Shown here: positions 8,783-16,203 of the stretch, in pieces
How the letters are laid out: every line of letters begins with the position of its first letter
Numbering within the stretch: position 1 is the first letter of the stretch
DNA from: RGIG4576 sp964536025
GTDB lineage: Bacteria; Bacteroidota; Bacteroidia; Bacteroidales; Muribaculaceae
Assembly (NCBI GenBank): GCA_964536025.1
Contig: CAZHXA010000013.1
Location: 1 to 51,417 of the forward strand
Length of the DNA: 51,417 bases
Direction of reading: 5' to 3'
The notes under the pieces: model-generated
Databases searched by the model: none
What the model saw: the letters and a program-made list of their open reading frames with translations, nothing else
Told to the model about the DNA's origin: nothing
Made by a program: the position numbers and the translations under genes

Positions 8783-9277
8783 TTATTTATTCAAAATAGC
8801 AGTTAAAAGAGAGTCGCACGCATCTTCAAGCAGATTTAAAACAAGTTCAAATCCCTCAGCACCTTCATAATAAGGATCGGGAACATGGTCATAATGTTCA
8901 TAATGACGTATATAGTCACCCATCATTATTATTTTATTGCTCTCTTCCACTGTAGCTGCCATATCTTCAAGATTTCGTCTATTTGACCCATCCATAGCTA
9001 CAATCAAGTCAAAATCTTCAAAATCGTTTCCGGTTACACGACGACTGCGATGCGTAAGATTATAACCACGACGTTGTGCATGCACACGCATGCGATGGTC
9101 GGGCAATTCACCGGCATGACCGCCGTAAGTACCTGCCGAATCAAGATAAAACAATTCCGACAAACCTTTTTCATCAATTAAGTGTTGCATTACACCTTGA
9201 GCGGCGGGCGAACGGCAAATATTGCCAAGACAAACAAAAAGTATCTTATATGGTGATTTACGTTCTGAAAAATTCAT
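8783..9277 (-). CDS. Low-molecular-weight protein-tyrosine phosphatase
   Basis: The protein has 164 residues and is complete for the family. The signature CX5R loop is at residues 16-22 in VCLGNICRSPAAQG, and the general-acid loop DPYYEGAEGF lies near residue 133. Such cytoplasmic enzymes dephosphorylate protein tyrosines, including BY-kinases such as the one at 34922-37279; that pairing here is inference, since they are 25 kb apart. The start lies 6 bases after the lpxB stop, so it is read from the lpxB transcript. It converges with the DUF4249 gene. Confidence 0.92.
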   Translation of the reverse strand: MNFSERKSPYKILFVCLGNICRSPAAQGVMQHLIDEKGLSELFYLDSAGTYGGHAGELPDHRMRVHAQRRGYNLTHRSRRVTGNDFEDFDLIVAMDGSNRRNLEDMAATVEESNKIIMMGDYIRHYEHYDHVPDPYYEGAEGFELVLNLLEDACDSLLTAILNK

Positions 9278-9283
9278 TGGAGC

Positions 9284-10438
9284 TTATTGTTTTCTTAGTT
9301 TATTCAATAATTTGGTTGCAGCCGTTTCGGCACTGCAAGCATCGGTAAGCAAATAGGCTATTTTATCATATCCGGCAATCATGGAACGATAGTGTTCACT
9401 GCCTTCATCAAGAATCATTGCAAGTTCGGCTGCTATATTTTCGGCATTACAATAATTTAGCAACAATTCTTTTACTACAGGAGCATCGGCAATAAGATTA
9501 GGCAACGACACATATTTGACTTTAAGAAGATGTGAATAAAACGTATAAACAATCTTACTTCCTCCCATGCGATAACACACTACCTGAGGCGTTTTAAGAA
9601 TGGCTGTTTCAAGAGTAGCCGTTCCACTTGTTACAAGAGCGGCTTTGGCATGATACACAAGTTCAAATGATTTACCAAACAATACTTTGGGCTTATTCTC
9701 GCCATATCCGAGTTTGGCAAAAACATTATTATAAAAATCTTCTGTCAATCCCGGAGCCCCCCCCACCACAGCTTGACAATCTTTAAAACGAGAAATTGCC
9801 CCAAGCATTTCCTTCAAGTTGTCTATAATTTCTTTTTTTCGCGAGCCGGGCAACACTGCAATCACTTTTTTTTCGGTATCGATAGCATTTTCCTTACAAA
9901 ATTGTTCTTGCAAGCGGAACGTTTTCTTAGCATCAGCTATCTCATTTACGGTGGGATTGCCTACATATTCCACATTATAATTATGACGAGCATAAAATTG
10001 TGTTTCAAATGGCAATATAGAATACATTTCGGTAATATATTTCTTAATTTCTTTTACTCTGTATTCTTTCCATGCCCACACCTTAGGAGATATATAATAG
10101 AAAACAGGAATATCAAGAGAATGTGCATACTTTGCCACTTTAAGGTTAAAAGACGGATAGTCTACAAGTATCACGGCATCAGGTTGCCATTGGCGAATGG
10201 TATTTTGAGCCTTCTTGAGAAATCCCATAATGGAACCCAAGTGCTTTATAACCTCAATAAAGCCCATGAATGCCATATCTTTATAATGTACCGTAGGTGT
10301 TACACCACAAGCTTTCTCCATGAAGTCGCCCCCAAAGAATTTAAATTGAGCATTGTTATCATTATTATGCAATGCTTTTATCAACTGCGCAGCATGAATA
10401 TCACCCGACGCTTCTCCTGCAATCACAAAATACTTCAT
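9284..10438 (-). CDS. lpxB: Lipid-A-disaccharide synthase
   Basis: LpxB (GT19) joins UDP-2,3-diacylglucosamine and 2,3-diacylglucosamine-1-phosphate to make lipid A disaccharide at the inner face of the inner membrane. The 384-residue protein opens MKYFVIAGEASGDIHAAQLI, the family N-terminus, and carries VFYYISPKVWAWKEYRVK, FETQFYARHNYNVEYVGNP, VIAVLPGSRKKEI and ALVTSGTATLETA, all LpxB hallmarks. The frame reaches a codon at 10507, but those 23 extra residues cross a terminator and the promoter box, so I start at 10438. The -7 element ends only 8 bases before the ATG, giving an almost leaderless message. An unusual G8 tract (9757-9764) lies in the coding strand. Confidence 0.95.
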   Translation of the reverse strand: MKYFVIAGEASGDIHAAQLIKALHNNDNNAQFKFFGGDFMEKACGVTPTVHYKDMAFMGFIEVIKHLGSIMGFLKKAQNTIRQWQPDAVILVDYPSFNLKVAKYAHSLDIPVFYYISPKVWAWKEYRVKEIKKYITEMYSILPFETQFYARHNYNVEYVGNPTVNEIADAKKTFRLQEQFCKENAIDTEKKVIAVLPGSRKKEIIDNLKEMLGAISRFKDCQAVVGGAPGLTEDFYNNVFAKLGYGENKPKVLFGKSFELVYHAKAALVTSGTATLETAILKTPQVVCYRMGGSKIVYTFYSHLLKVKYVSLPNLIADAPVVKELLLNYCNAENIAAELAMILDEGSEHYRSMIAGYDKIAYLLTDACSAETAATKLLNKLRKQ

Positions 10439-10445
10439 AATACTG

Positions 10446-10453
10446 CAAAGATA
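10446..10453 (-). promoter_or_regulatory. -7 element of the lpxB promoter
   Basis: TATCTTTG on the minus strand matches TAnnTTTG. Transcription would start around 10440, within about 2 bases of the ATG. The -33 region falls in the T-run of the preceding terminator. Confidence 0.6.
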
Positions 10454-10468
10454 TATATTTTTTTGCAT

Positions 10469-10502
10469 AAAAAAAGCTGTCGCTCTCTCCGAGAGTAACA
10501 GC
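10469..10502 (-). terminator. Terminator of the small lipoprotein gene
   Basis: On the minus strand GCTGTTACTCTC pairs with GAGAGCGACAGC (loop GGA, one mismatch and one wobble) at 10502-10476, followed by seven T (10475-10469). It lies 27 bases after the lipoprotein stop. Confidence 0.85.
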
Positions 10503-10529
10503 CTCAAACTCTTTTAATCCTTGCTTCAA

Positions 10530-10718
10530 TTATTCAGCAACTGTATCAGCAGCTACAGTGTCAGCAGCAACTGTATCAGCTACAGTTGTGTCAACAACTT
10601 CTACAGTATCAGCAGCAACTTCTACTGAATCAGCAGCAGCAGCTTCAGTTTTAGCACCACCACAAGAAATCAATGATACGCTAAATACAACAGCAAGTAA
10701 TAAAACTAACTTTTTCAT
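10530..10718 (-). CDS. Small repeat-built lipoprotein
   Basis: The protein has 62 residues: a lipoprotein signal (MKKLVLLLAVVFSVSLISC, Cys19), then GGAKTEAAAADSVEVAAD, then a low-complexity tail of (V)(A/E)DT units ending DTVAADTVAADTVAE. The mature part is only Ala, Val, Asp, Thr, Glu and a few others, with no hydrophobic core, so it is probably an unstructured, acidic lipid-anchored peptide. Tandem DNA repeats (a TCAGCAGCAACTGTA-type unit) underlie the tail, and its length may vary between strains. It has its own promoter (10771-10800) and terminator, so it is a one-gene unit and likely well expressed. Function is unknown. Confidence 0.8.
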   Translation of the reverse strand: MKKLVLLLAVVFSVSLISCGGAKTEAAAADSVEVAADTVEVVDTTVADTVAADTVAADTVAE

Positions 10719-10770
10719 TTCCTTAAAAATTTAATAATAAAACAATATTTTCTTAGCTTCAAAATCGGTG

Positions 10771-10800
10771 CAAATTTATAATAAAATTTTCAGATACAAA
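10771..10800 (-). promoter_or_regulatory. Promoter of the small lipoprotein gene
   Basis: On the minus strand TTTG (10800-10797), 18 bases, then TAAATTTG (10778-10771). The predicted start is near 10765, leaving a leader of about 46 nt. Confidence 0.65.
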
Positions 10801-10959
10801 CGTTTTTTTAGCTTTTTTTTCTACAAATAGTATTTTTTTCTGCATTTCTTGTAAAAAAATTCACATTTATTATAAACCGGTGTTATTTTCTACTCGAGAC
10901 AGCGGCTATAAATAAAGAAACGCTTCAAAAAGCACATGTTTTCTTAATCGTTGTAGTGT

Positions 10960-11961
10960 TTATTTAATATAAATATAGGCAAGTGTGGTAAGACTTATAA
11001 TCACCCATAAAAGCACCCCCTGTATAAGTGGCTTTACTCCAACTGATTTAATATTTTCACGCGACAATGATGCTCCTATAAAAAACAATGTAACGGTAAG
11101 CATTTTTACAGAAAAACCATTTATATATTTTCCTATCATTATACCTGTTTCACTTAAACTCAGTACATAAGTATTAAATATCATCGCAACCACAAACCAT
11201 AATATAAAATATGGTATTGATATTTTTTGCTCTTTACTTTTAAAAATAAATGCTGTTACAATTGCAAGAGGTATAATCCATAAAGCACGAGTAAGTTTTA
11301 TTGTAGTTGCTATTTCAAGTGCTTTATCTCCGTAAGCGGCTCCTGCTCCCACTACAGAGCTTGTATCGTGTATAGCTATTGCCGCCCAAGTGCCAAATTG
11401 TTCTTGTGACATGCCAAGCATGTGCCCTATTGCAGGAAAAATAAATAACGCGATTGCATTGAGTATAAAGATTGTTCCCAAAGCGACCGACATTTCAGTA
11501 TCTTTTGCTTTTATAACCGAGCCTACAGCTGCTATTGCACTACCACCACAAATTGCCGTACCCGAGCTGATGAGATATGATGTGTCTCTACCTACATTCA
11601 ATATTTTGCGACCAATAAACCACCCTATAAACATCGTTCCTATAACCGTAATAATCGTAAACATCATACCATCTTTACCCGATGCCAATGAGGATTGCAA
11701 ATTCATACCGAAACCTAAGCCAATAATCGAATATTGAAGTAATTTCTTTGATGCTTTTTTATTGAACGATGGATATACTTTCCCAAAAATCAATGCAAAT
11801 GCAAGTCCTACGAATAATGCAACAGGAGGTGTTACTATTGTTTTGACTCCTGTTATATATTCCGACAACACCATCATTGTCAACAAAACGACCAACACAA
11901 GGTACACAGCGTTGGCATATTTGAAATTTTGCTTGATTTTTTTATCCACCTCCATTTTCAT
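10960..11961 (-). CDS. YeiH/UPF0324 family membrane protein, putative anion (sulfate) exporter
   Basis: This is a polytopic inner-membrane protein of 333 residues with about ten hydrophobic segments. It belongs to the Cons_hypoth698 (YeiH) family, recognisable by LLQYSIIGLGFGMNL, TSYLISSGTAICGGSAIAA, AIAIHDTSSVVGAGAAYG and the C-terminal FFIGASLSRENIKSVGVKPL. Family members are annotated as putative sulfate exporters, without direct proof for this one. The frame extends upstream to 12060, but those residues (GVVGSNPTRGS) are the reading-through of tRNA-Thr, so the start must be ATG 11961 (or 11955). It lies after the terminator of the tRNA transcript, and I see no clear own promoter. Confidence 0.88.
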   Translation of the reverse strand: MKMEVDKKIKQNFKYANAVYLVLVVLLTMMVLSEYITGVKTIVTPPVALFVGLAFALIFGKVYPSFNKKASKKLLQYSIIGLGFGMNLQSSLASGKDGMMFTIITVIGTMFIGWFIGRKILNVGRDTSYLISSGTAICGGSAIAAVGSVIKAKDTEMSVALGTIFILNAIALFIFPAIGHMLGMSQEQFGTWAAIAIHDTSSVVGAGAAYGDKALEIATTIKLTRALWIIPLAIVTAFIFKSKEQKISIPYFILWFVVAMIFNTYVLSLSETGIMIGKYINGFSVKMLTVTLFFIGASLSRENIKSVGVKPLIQGVLLWVIISLTTLAYIYIK

Positions 11962-11975
11962 AAATATTATAACAT

Positions 11976-12013
11976 AAAAAAAGGAACCAATGTAAAATTG
12001 ATTCCTTTTTTTT
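11976..12013. terminator. Bidirectional terminator after tRNA-Thr
   Basis: GGAACCAAT (11983-11991) pairs with ATTGATTCC (11997-12005) with one mismatch, flanked by A7 on one side and T8 on the other. It ends the SRP RNA/tRNA-Thr transcript on the minus strand. Confidence 0.85.
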
Positions 12014-12014
12014 G

Positions 12015-12088
12015 AGCCTCTTGTCGGATTCGAACCAACGACCCCGAGATTACAAATCACGTGCTCTGGCCAACTGAGCTAAAGAGGC
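12015..12088 (-). tRNA. tRNA-Thr, anticodon TGT
   Basis: The 74-base cloverleaf on the minus strand has acceptor arms GCCTCTT and AAGAGGC, D-arm GCTC/GAGC, anticodon loop TTTGTAA (anticodon TGT, reading ACA) and T-loop GGTTCGAATCC. The anticodon stem has one T-T mismatch. The discriminator base is T (minus strand) and CCA is not encoded. It starts 5 bases after the SRP RNA. Confidence 0.95.
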
Positions 12089-12093
12089 AAGAA

Positions 12094-12190
12094 GGGCAAG
12101 CTTACTACATCGCACCGCTACAACCTGCTACCCTTGCTTCGGTCAAGACCTGGGGGAGTTGACAAGGAGCTGGTCGTATAGGACTTACCC
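12094..12190 (-). ncRNA. ffs: Signal recognition particle RNA (small bacterial type)
   Basis: A 97-nt RNA on the minus strand. The conserved core is GTCAACTCCCCCAGG, then an apical hairpin, then GAAGCAAGGGTAGC: the SRP RNA domain with its symmetric CAGG/AGCA loop that binds Ffh. The ends pair perfectly (GGGTAAG at 12190-12184 with CTTGCCC at 12100-12094, allowing one G-T). The apical loop (around TCTTGACCGA) differs from the E. coli GGAA tetraloop. The RNA has a consensus promoter just upstream and is transcribed together with tRNA-Thr. Confidence 0.9.
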
Positions 12191-12195
12191 GACTG

Positions 12196-12226
12196 CAAAG
12201 GTACGCATTTTTTCAAAATCTCCAAA
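12196..12226 (-). promoter_or_regulatory. Promoter of the SRP RNA/tRNA-Thr transcript
   Basis: On the minus strand TTTG (12226-12223), exactly 19 bases, TACCTTTG (12203-12196), a full match to the Bacteroidetes consensus. The predicted start coincides with the 5' end of the paired SRP RNA near 12190. Confidence 0.85.
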
Positions 12227-12235
12227 CTTTTTTAA

Positions 12236-12265
12236 TAAAAAAATGCTCGATTTTTCATCGAGCAT
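12236..12265 (-). terminator. Terminator of the nfn-like operon
   Basis: A perfect stem ATGCTCGAT/ATCGAGCAT (12265-12243 on the minus strand), followed by T-rich sequence (12242-12236). It ends 10 bases before the -33 box of the SRP RNA promoter. Confidence 0.85.
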
Positions 12266-12311
12266 TCACAACGCACTACTAATCAACTGTATAGCGAGTC
12301 ATATTTTTTTA

Positions 12312-13781
12312 TTATTTTGAGAGAGCCTCGTGCATATTAAGAGCAGCACGGCGTCCATCACCCATTGCAAGTATAACTGTAGCACCTCCACGCACTATAT
12401 CGCCACCGGCATAAAGGTCTTCAAGCGATGATTTCATGGTATTGTCATCAACCACGATTGTGTTACGCTTGCTCACATCCAAACCTTCAATAGAACGAGG
12501 CACAAGAGGATTAGGAGATACTCCCACACTCACAATAACCAAATCAACCGGTATTTCCTCGACGGCACCTTCCACAGGAACCGGAGAACGACGTCCTGAA
12601 GCATCGGGTTCGCCAAGTTCCATACGTTGTACACGCATAGCACGAACGCGACCTTTCTCATCACCCAAATATTCTATAGGATTGTGCAAAGTCATAAATT
12701 CAACACCTTCCTCTTTGGCATGCTTTATTTCTTCGGCACGAGCCGGCATTTCATCTTCTCCACGACGATAAACGAGCATTGCACGTTTAGCTCCCGAACG
12801 CAAGGCTGTACGCACTGAATCCATAGCAGTGTTACCTCCGCCTATTATAGCTACATTGTCACCTTTTAATACAGGAGTATCCCATCCCTCTGAGCCTGCA
12901 CCCATCAAGTTGATGCGTGTAAGATACTCATTGCTCGACATTATACCATTAAGATTTTCTCCCTGGATACCCATAAAACGAGGTAAACCAGCCCCCGATG
13001 CAACAAAAATACCTTTAAAACCTTCCTCATGCAGATTTTCGTAAGTTATGGTTTTACCCACGATGCAATCTTTCACAAATTTCACGCCTAAAGCTCGAAG
13101 TCCGTCGATTTCGGTATCTACGATTGCATTAGGAAGTCTAAATTCGGGAATTCCGTATTTCAATACACCACCTATTTCATGAAGAGCTTCAAAAACGGTT
13201 ACTTCGTAACCACGTTTAGCCATATCGCCAGCAAAAGACAATCCGGCAGGACCACTACCCACAACAGCCACTTTTATTCCATTGGAAGCAATAGTTGTAG
13301 CATTTTTAGCAGTTGTAACATGAGTTCTGCCATAATCGGCAACAAAACGTTCAAGATAACCTATTGCAACAGGTTGCTTTCCCATTTTATGATACATACA
13401 CTTGCTTTCGCATTGTTTTTCTTGTGGACACACACGACCACACACTGCAGGCAAAGCACTTGTTTCCTTTATAGCACTCAAAGCATCTTCAAAATGCCCA
13501 CGTTCAACGTTCTTTATAAACTTTGGGATGTTAATATTCACCGGGCATCCGGTAACACATTGCGGATTAGGACAATCAAGACAACGAGTAGCTTCAACCA
13601 ATGCCATTTCTTCGGTTATACCTTGATTCACTTCCTCCTTGCATGTTATACGATAAGCAGGAGAAAGTTCCGGCATTTTCACTCTTTCTATTGAAGTACG
13701 TTCTTTCGCTGTTTTTGATTTTCTCAATGTTTCACGCCATTCTTCATTGCGTGATTGAGCCAATATATCGTTGTTTTCCAT
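12312..13781 (-). CDS. NADPH-binding flavoprotein, glutamate synthase small-subunit family (NfnB-like)
   Basis: The 489-residue protein is related to the small subunit of glutamate synthase and to NfnB. Two N-terminal [4Fe-4S] motifs use C67, C70, C75, C79 and C114, C118, C124, C128 (CLDCPNPQCVTGCP and CGRVCPQEKQCESKC). An FAD Rossmann motif VAVVGSGPAGLSFAGDMAK follows near 170, and an NADP motif VAIIGGGNTAMDSVRTALR lies near 310. No large glutamate synthase subunit is nearby; the partner 16 bases upstream is an FAD/[2Fe-2S] protein. This two-gene pair is the layout of NfnAB, the electron-bifurcating NADH-dependent ferredoxin:NADP oxidoreductase. Glutamate synthase activity alone is the alternative. 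Confidence 0.9.
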   Translation of the reverse strand: MENNDILAQSRNEEWRETLRKSKTAKERTSIERVKMPELSPAYRITCKEEVNQGITEEMALVEATRCLDCPNPQCVTGCPVNINIPKFIKNVERGHFEDALSAIKETSALPAVCGRVCPQEKQCESKCMYHKMGKQPVAIGYLERFVADYGRTHVTTAKNATTIASNGIKVAVVGSGPAGLSFAGDMAKRGYEVTVFEALHEIGGVLKYGIPEFRLPNAIVDTEIDGLRALGVKFVKDCIVGKTITYENLHEEGFKGIFVASGAGLPRFMGIQGENLNGIMSSNEYLTRINLMGAGSEGWDTPVLKGDNVAIIGGGNTAMDSVRTALRSGAKRAMLVYRRGEDEMPARAEEIKHAKEEGVEFMTLHNPIEYLGDEKGRVRAMRVQRMELGEPDASGRRSPVPVEGAVEEIPVDLVIVSVGVSPNPLVPRSIEGLDVSKRNTIVVDDNTMKSSLEDLYAGGDIVRGGATVILAMGDGRRAALNMHEALSK

Positions 13782-13797
13782 TATTTCTTTTTTTATC

Positions 13798-14580
13798 TTA
13801 GTTATAAGATTTCAACCTCATAAGCATTTCATCAAAATCAACTTTGTGTGCATCAAATTCGGGACCATCAACGCATACAAATTTCGTTTTGCCATCTACC
13901 GTGATGCGACAAGCACCACACATACCGGTTCCATCTACCATTATGGTATTTAACGAACATTCGGTAGGTACTTCATATTTTTTAGTAAGCAAAGCAACGA
14001 ATTTCATCATTATAGCCGGTCCTATTGTTACGACCTTATCCACTTTTTCACGTTGTATCACTTCTTCTACGCCCACAGTAACCAGACCTTTTTTACCATA
14101 AGACCCATCGTCGGTCATGATTATCACCTCATCACTGTGACGACGTATTTCATCTTCAAGTATAATAAAATCTTTTGAGCGTCCTGCAAGTACGCTTATC
14201 ACGCGATTTCCTGCAGCTTTCAACGCCACAACAATAGGTAATAGCGGAGCTACACCTACGCCACCGCCACAACAAACCACAGTGCCGTAATTTTCAATGC
14301 GTGTAGCCTGTCCTAACGGACCTACTACATCGGTTAAATAATCGCCCTCATTAAGAGCACATATCTTGCGTGTAGATTCACCTACGGCTTGTATCACAAG
14401 AGTTATTGTTCCGCGTTGAGTATCGGAATCGGAAATAGTTAAAGGAATTCTTTCTCCTTTTTCTCCACAACGCACAATCACAAAGTGACCTGCTTTACGG
14501 GCTTTTGCAATAAGCGGAGCTTCTACAACCAACTTCACTACATTTTCAGAGAAGTGAGACTTGCTTATAATCTTATTCAT
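13798..14580 (-). CDS. FAD/NAD and [2Fe-2S] reductase subunit (NfnA-like, dihydroorotate dehydrogenase electron-transfer family)
   Basis: The 260-residue cytoplasmic flavoprotein has an N-terminal ferredoxin-reductase barrel (RIPLTISDSD for FAD), an NAD-binding GGGVGVAPLLP (105-115) and a C-terminal [2Fe-2S] cluster with Cys208, Cys221, Cys224 and Cys236. This is the architecture of PyrK, SudB and NfnA. Because the following gene is the GltD-like NfnB homologue, the NfnA role (NADH site plus cluster, partner of NfnB) is favoured over PyrK: no pyrD lies beside it. It leads the two-gene operon. The upstream region (14581-14660) is AT-rich with TAATTTTG- and TATTTTTG-like boxes but no convincing -33. 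Confidence 0.88.
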   Translation of the reverse strand: MNKIISKSHFSENVVKLVVEAPLIAKARKAGHFVIVRCGEKGERIPLTISDSDTQRGTITLVIQAVGESTRKICALNEGDYLTDVVGPLGQATRIENYGTVVCCGGGVGVAPLLPIVVALKAAGNRVISVLAGRSKDFIILEDEIRRHSDEVIIMTDDGSYGKKGLVTVGVEEVIQREKVDKVVTIGPAIMMKFVALLTKKYEVPTECSLNTIMVDGTGMCGACRITVDGKTKFVCVDGPEFDAHKVDFDEMLMRLKSYN

Positions 14581-14698
14581 AATGTGAAAAATAGGTTACT
14601 AATATAGTATATAGGCAAAATTAAGCAAAAATATGCTATAAATCCTGCAATATGCAATAAAAACTTCAATTATACTTACAATTCATTATTTTTAGGAC

Positions 14699-14746
14699 AA
14701 AAAACAAGCGAACTACTCTGTTTTTAAGAATAAAGTCCGCTTGTTT
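14699..14746 (-). terminator. Terminator after the DUF6048 gene
   Basis: AAACAAGCG (14702-14710) pairs with CGCTTGTTT (14738-14746) around a 27-base loop. On the minus strand it runs into a T-rich end at 14704-14699. The rest of 14581-14818 shows nothing else. Confidence 0.65.
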
Positions 14747-14818
14747 ATGATTTTATTTATAAGTTTTTCTTTTTTCTCAAGAAAATGTCTTGTCCACAAC
14801 TGCAACGGTCAAAAGAAA

Positions 14819-15691
14819 TCAGTCTTTTTGAGGTTCTCCGGTGTAAATATCTTTAGGAACAACCATGCTGTTTTTGCCTTTCGTCGGTAATGTATAAAAC
14901 ACCGATAACGCTCCGGTAATCTTGCTATCTCTCGTACCAAATCCCGGTACATACCAAACTGTAGCTTGGGGATTCTTTTTTTCAGAAAGGATAAAATGGT
15001 ATATCAATGACCAACCCATTGACACATTTCCCAAAAGTTTCACTCTTATAGAGAAAGACAAATCTGCCCATGTAGCATGAGATTTCATGTCATTGATAGA
15101 TGTGGTTACGGGTTGTCCCCAATAATTGGAATTTATTGTTACATTCTCAATATCATAGCTAAAATTTGAATATCCTAAATCTAAGCCCAAAAGAGCCTGA
15201 TAATCGGAGGTCTTCTTATATAAAAAATTATATTTTGCTCCTATTTTGCCATATAACGAACTTTTTCCTTTATAAGTAAAATTCATGTCCTCAGGTGTAT
15301 TATCGGCACTACCAAAGCCTAATTCCACATAAGGAAACAATCGGTTCCACATACTTAATTCAGCCGATACTCCTATACCACCATAAGATTGCCCAAAGAC
15401 TTTCATAAGTGGGTCCCACAGATTTACACCTATCATTACACCGTTTAGTTTAGGGTAAACAATGTGTTTTTTTGTTGTATCAATTGCAATGAACAATGTA
15501 TCTCTTATTATTGTGTCGGCTTTCAATCCCGGCACTTTCTTGGTAAACGGAGGTTTCTTTTGGTTCTTGATGTCGGCAGGCAATATGGTATTATAATTTT
15601 CTTTAACCGGATTGGCACGACGAGTTTGAGCTTCAATCGATGCGATTGAAAGCATAGCAAGCATCAATATTATAATGATTGTTTTTTTCAT
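14819..15691 (-). CDS. DUF6048-like outer-membrane beta-barrel protein
   Basis: The protein has 290 residues, with a signal peptide (MKKTIIIILMLAMLSIASIEAQ), a proline/lysine-rich linker to about residue 60 (ADTIIRDTLFIAIDTTKKH), then amphipathic strands (VMIGVNLWDPLMKVFGQSYG, FPYVELGFGSADN, LYGKIGAKYNFLYKK, DLSFSIRVKLLGNVSMGWSL) expected of a small outer-membrane barrel. Family and order (next to a DUF6452 lipoprotein) match the Bacteroidales pair annotated DUF6452-DUF6048. The assignment is from memory of the families, without a search. The start overlaps the DUF6452 stop by four bases. Function is unknown. Confidence 0.75.
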   Translation of the reverse strand: MKKTIIIILMLAMLSIASIEAQTRRANPVKENYNTILPADIKNQKKPPFTKKVPGLKADTIIRDTLFIAIDTTKKHIVYPKLNGVMIGVNLWDPLMKVFGQSYGGIGVSAELSMWNRLFPYVELGFGSADNTPEDMNFTYKGKSSLYGKIGAKYNFLYKKTSDYQALLGLDLGYSNFSYDIENVTINSNYWGQPVTTSINDMKSHATWADLSFSIRVKLLGNVSMGWSLIYHFILSEKKNPQATVWYVPGFGTRDSKITGALSVFYTLPTKGKNSMVVPKDIYTGEPQKD

Positions 15692-16188
15692 TCGTTTTCG
15701 GTTCGAAAGTATATTTTAATAACCTCAATATCAATATTATTAAATTCCATAGTAGGCATAGAAATGGAATCAATGAGATGTTTTGTGTAGCTAAAATCTT
15801 TTATATCATATTTGTATATTACTCCACACTCATTGGAAACAAACTGCGGATAGCTGTCATAGTCGATTGTAATAGTATCGTTAAGCTCAATAAAATTCAA
15901 GTTTTCACTATTATAATGAAACACAAAACTTGCACTGTTGCCCGATAACGGCATTGGCATATACAATGAAGAAGCTTTTCCATTGTCAAGCAAAATAGAA
16001 TCGCCCGGAACACCAATTCCATAGACTGTGAGCGAATCAACTGTAACAGCTTTCATGTTTTGCATAGAATAAAAGCCGGCAAGAGGAAGAGTGCTTTGAT
16101 TATTAAAACATTCTTTATTGTTACACGCCGTATTGCCTAAAACGATGAGCAATATAAAAAGAACCGATATTTTAAGAACATTCTTCAT
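15688..16188 (-). CDS. DUF6452-like lipoprotein
   Basis: The 166-residue lipoprotein has signal MKNVLKISVLFILLIVLGNT with Cys22, then NNKECFNNQSTLPLAGFY. It contains beta segments such as DSLTVYGIGVPGDSILLD and SASFVFHYNSENLNFIELND and ends with a strand pattern INIEVIKIYFRTENE-like. A DUF6452 lipoprotein directly before a DUF6048 barrel is a recurrent Bacteroidales pair; the four-base overlap implies translational coupling and a possible complex at the outer membrane. It starts 15 bases after the glycosyltransferase stop, so it belongs to the same operon. Confidence 0.75.
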   Translation of the reverse strand: MKNVLKISVLFILLIVLGNTACNNKECFNNQSTLPLAGFYSMQNMKAVTVDSLTVYGIGVPGDSILLDNGKASSLYMPMPLSGNSASFVFHYNSENLNFIELNDTITIDYDSYPQFVSNECGVIYKYDIKDFSYTKHLIDSISMPTMEFNNIDIEVIKIYFRTENE

Positions 16189-16203
16189 TAGTCCATCATT
16201 ATT

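Noticed and set aside
9773..10498. Plus-strand frame of 241 codons opposite lpxB
   Set aside because: Antisense shadow; composition is Phe/Ile/His/Lys-rich and unlike a real protein.
10439..10507. 23 extra residues before LpxB
   Set aside because: They cover the terminator of the preceding gene and the lpxB promoter; the family start MKYFVIAGE is at 10438.
11962..12060. N-terminal extension of the YeiH-like protein (GVVGSNPTRGS)
   Set aside because: This peptide is the translation of the T-arm of tRNA-Thr on the same strand; the gene starts at 11961 or 11955.
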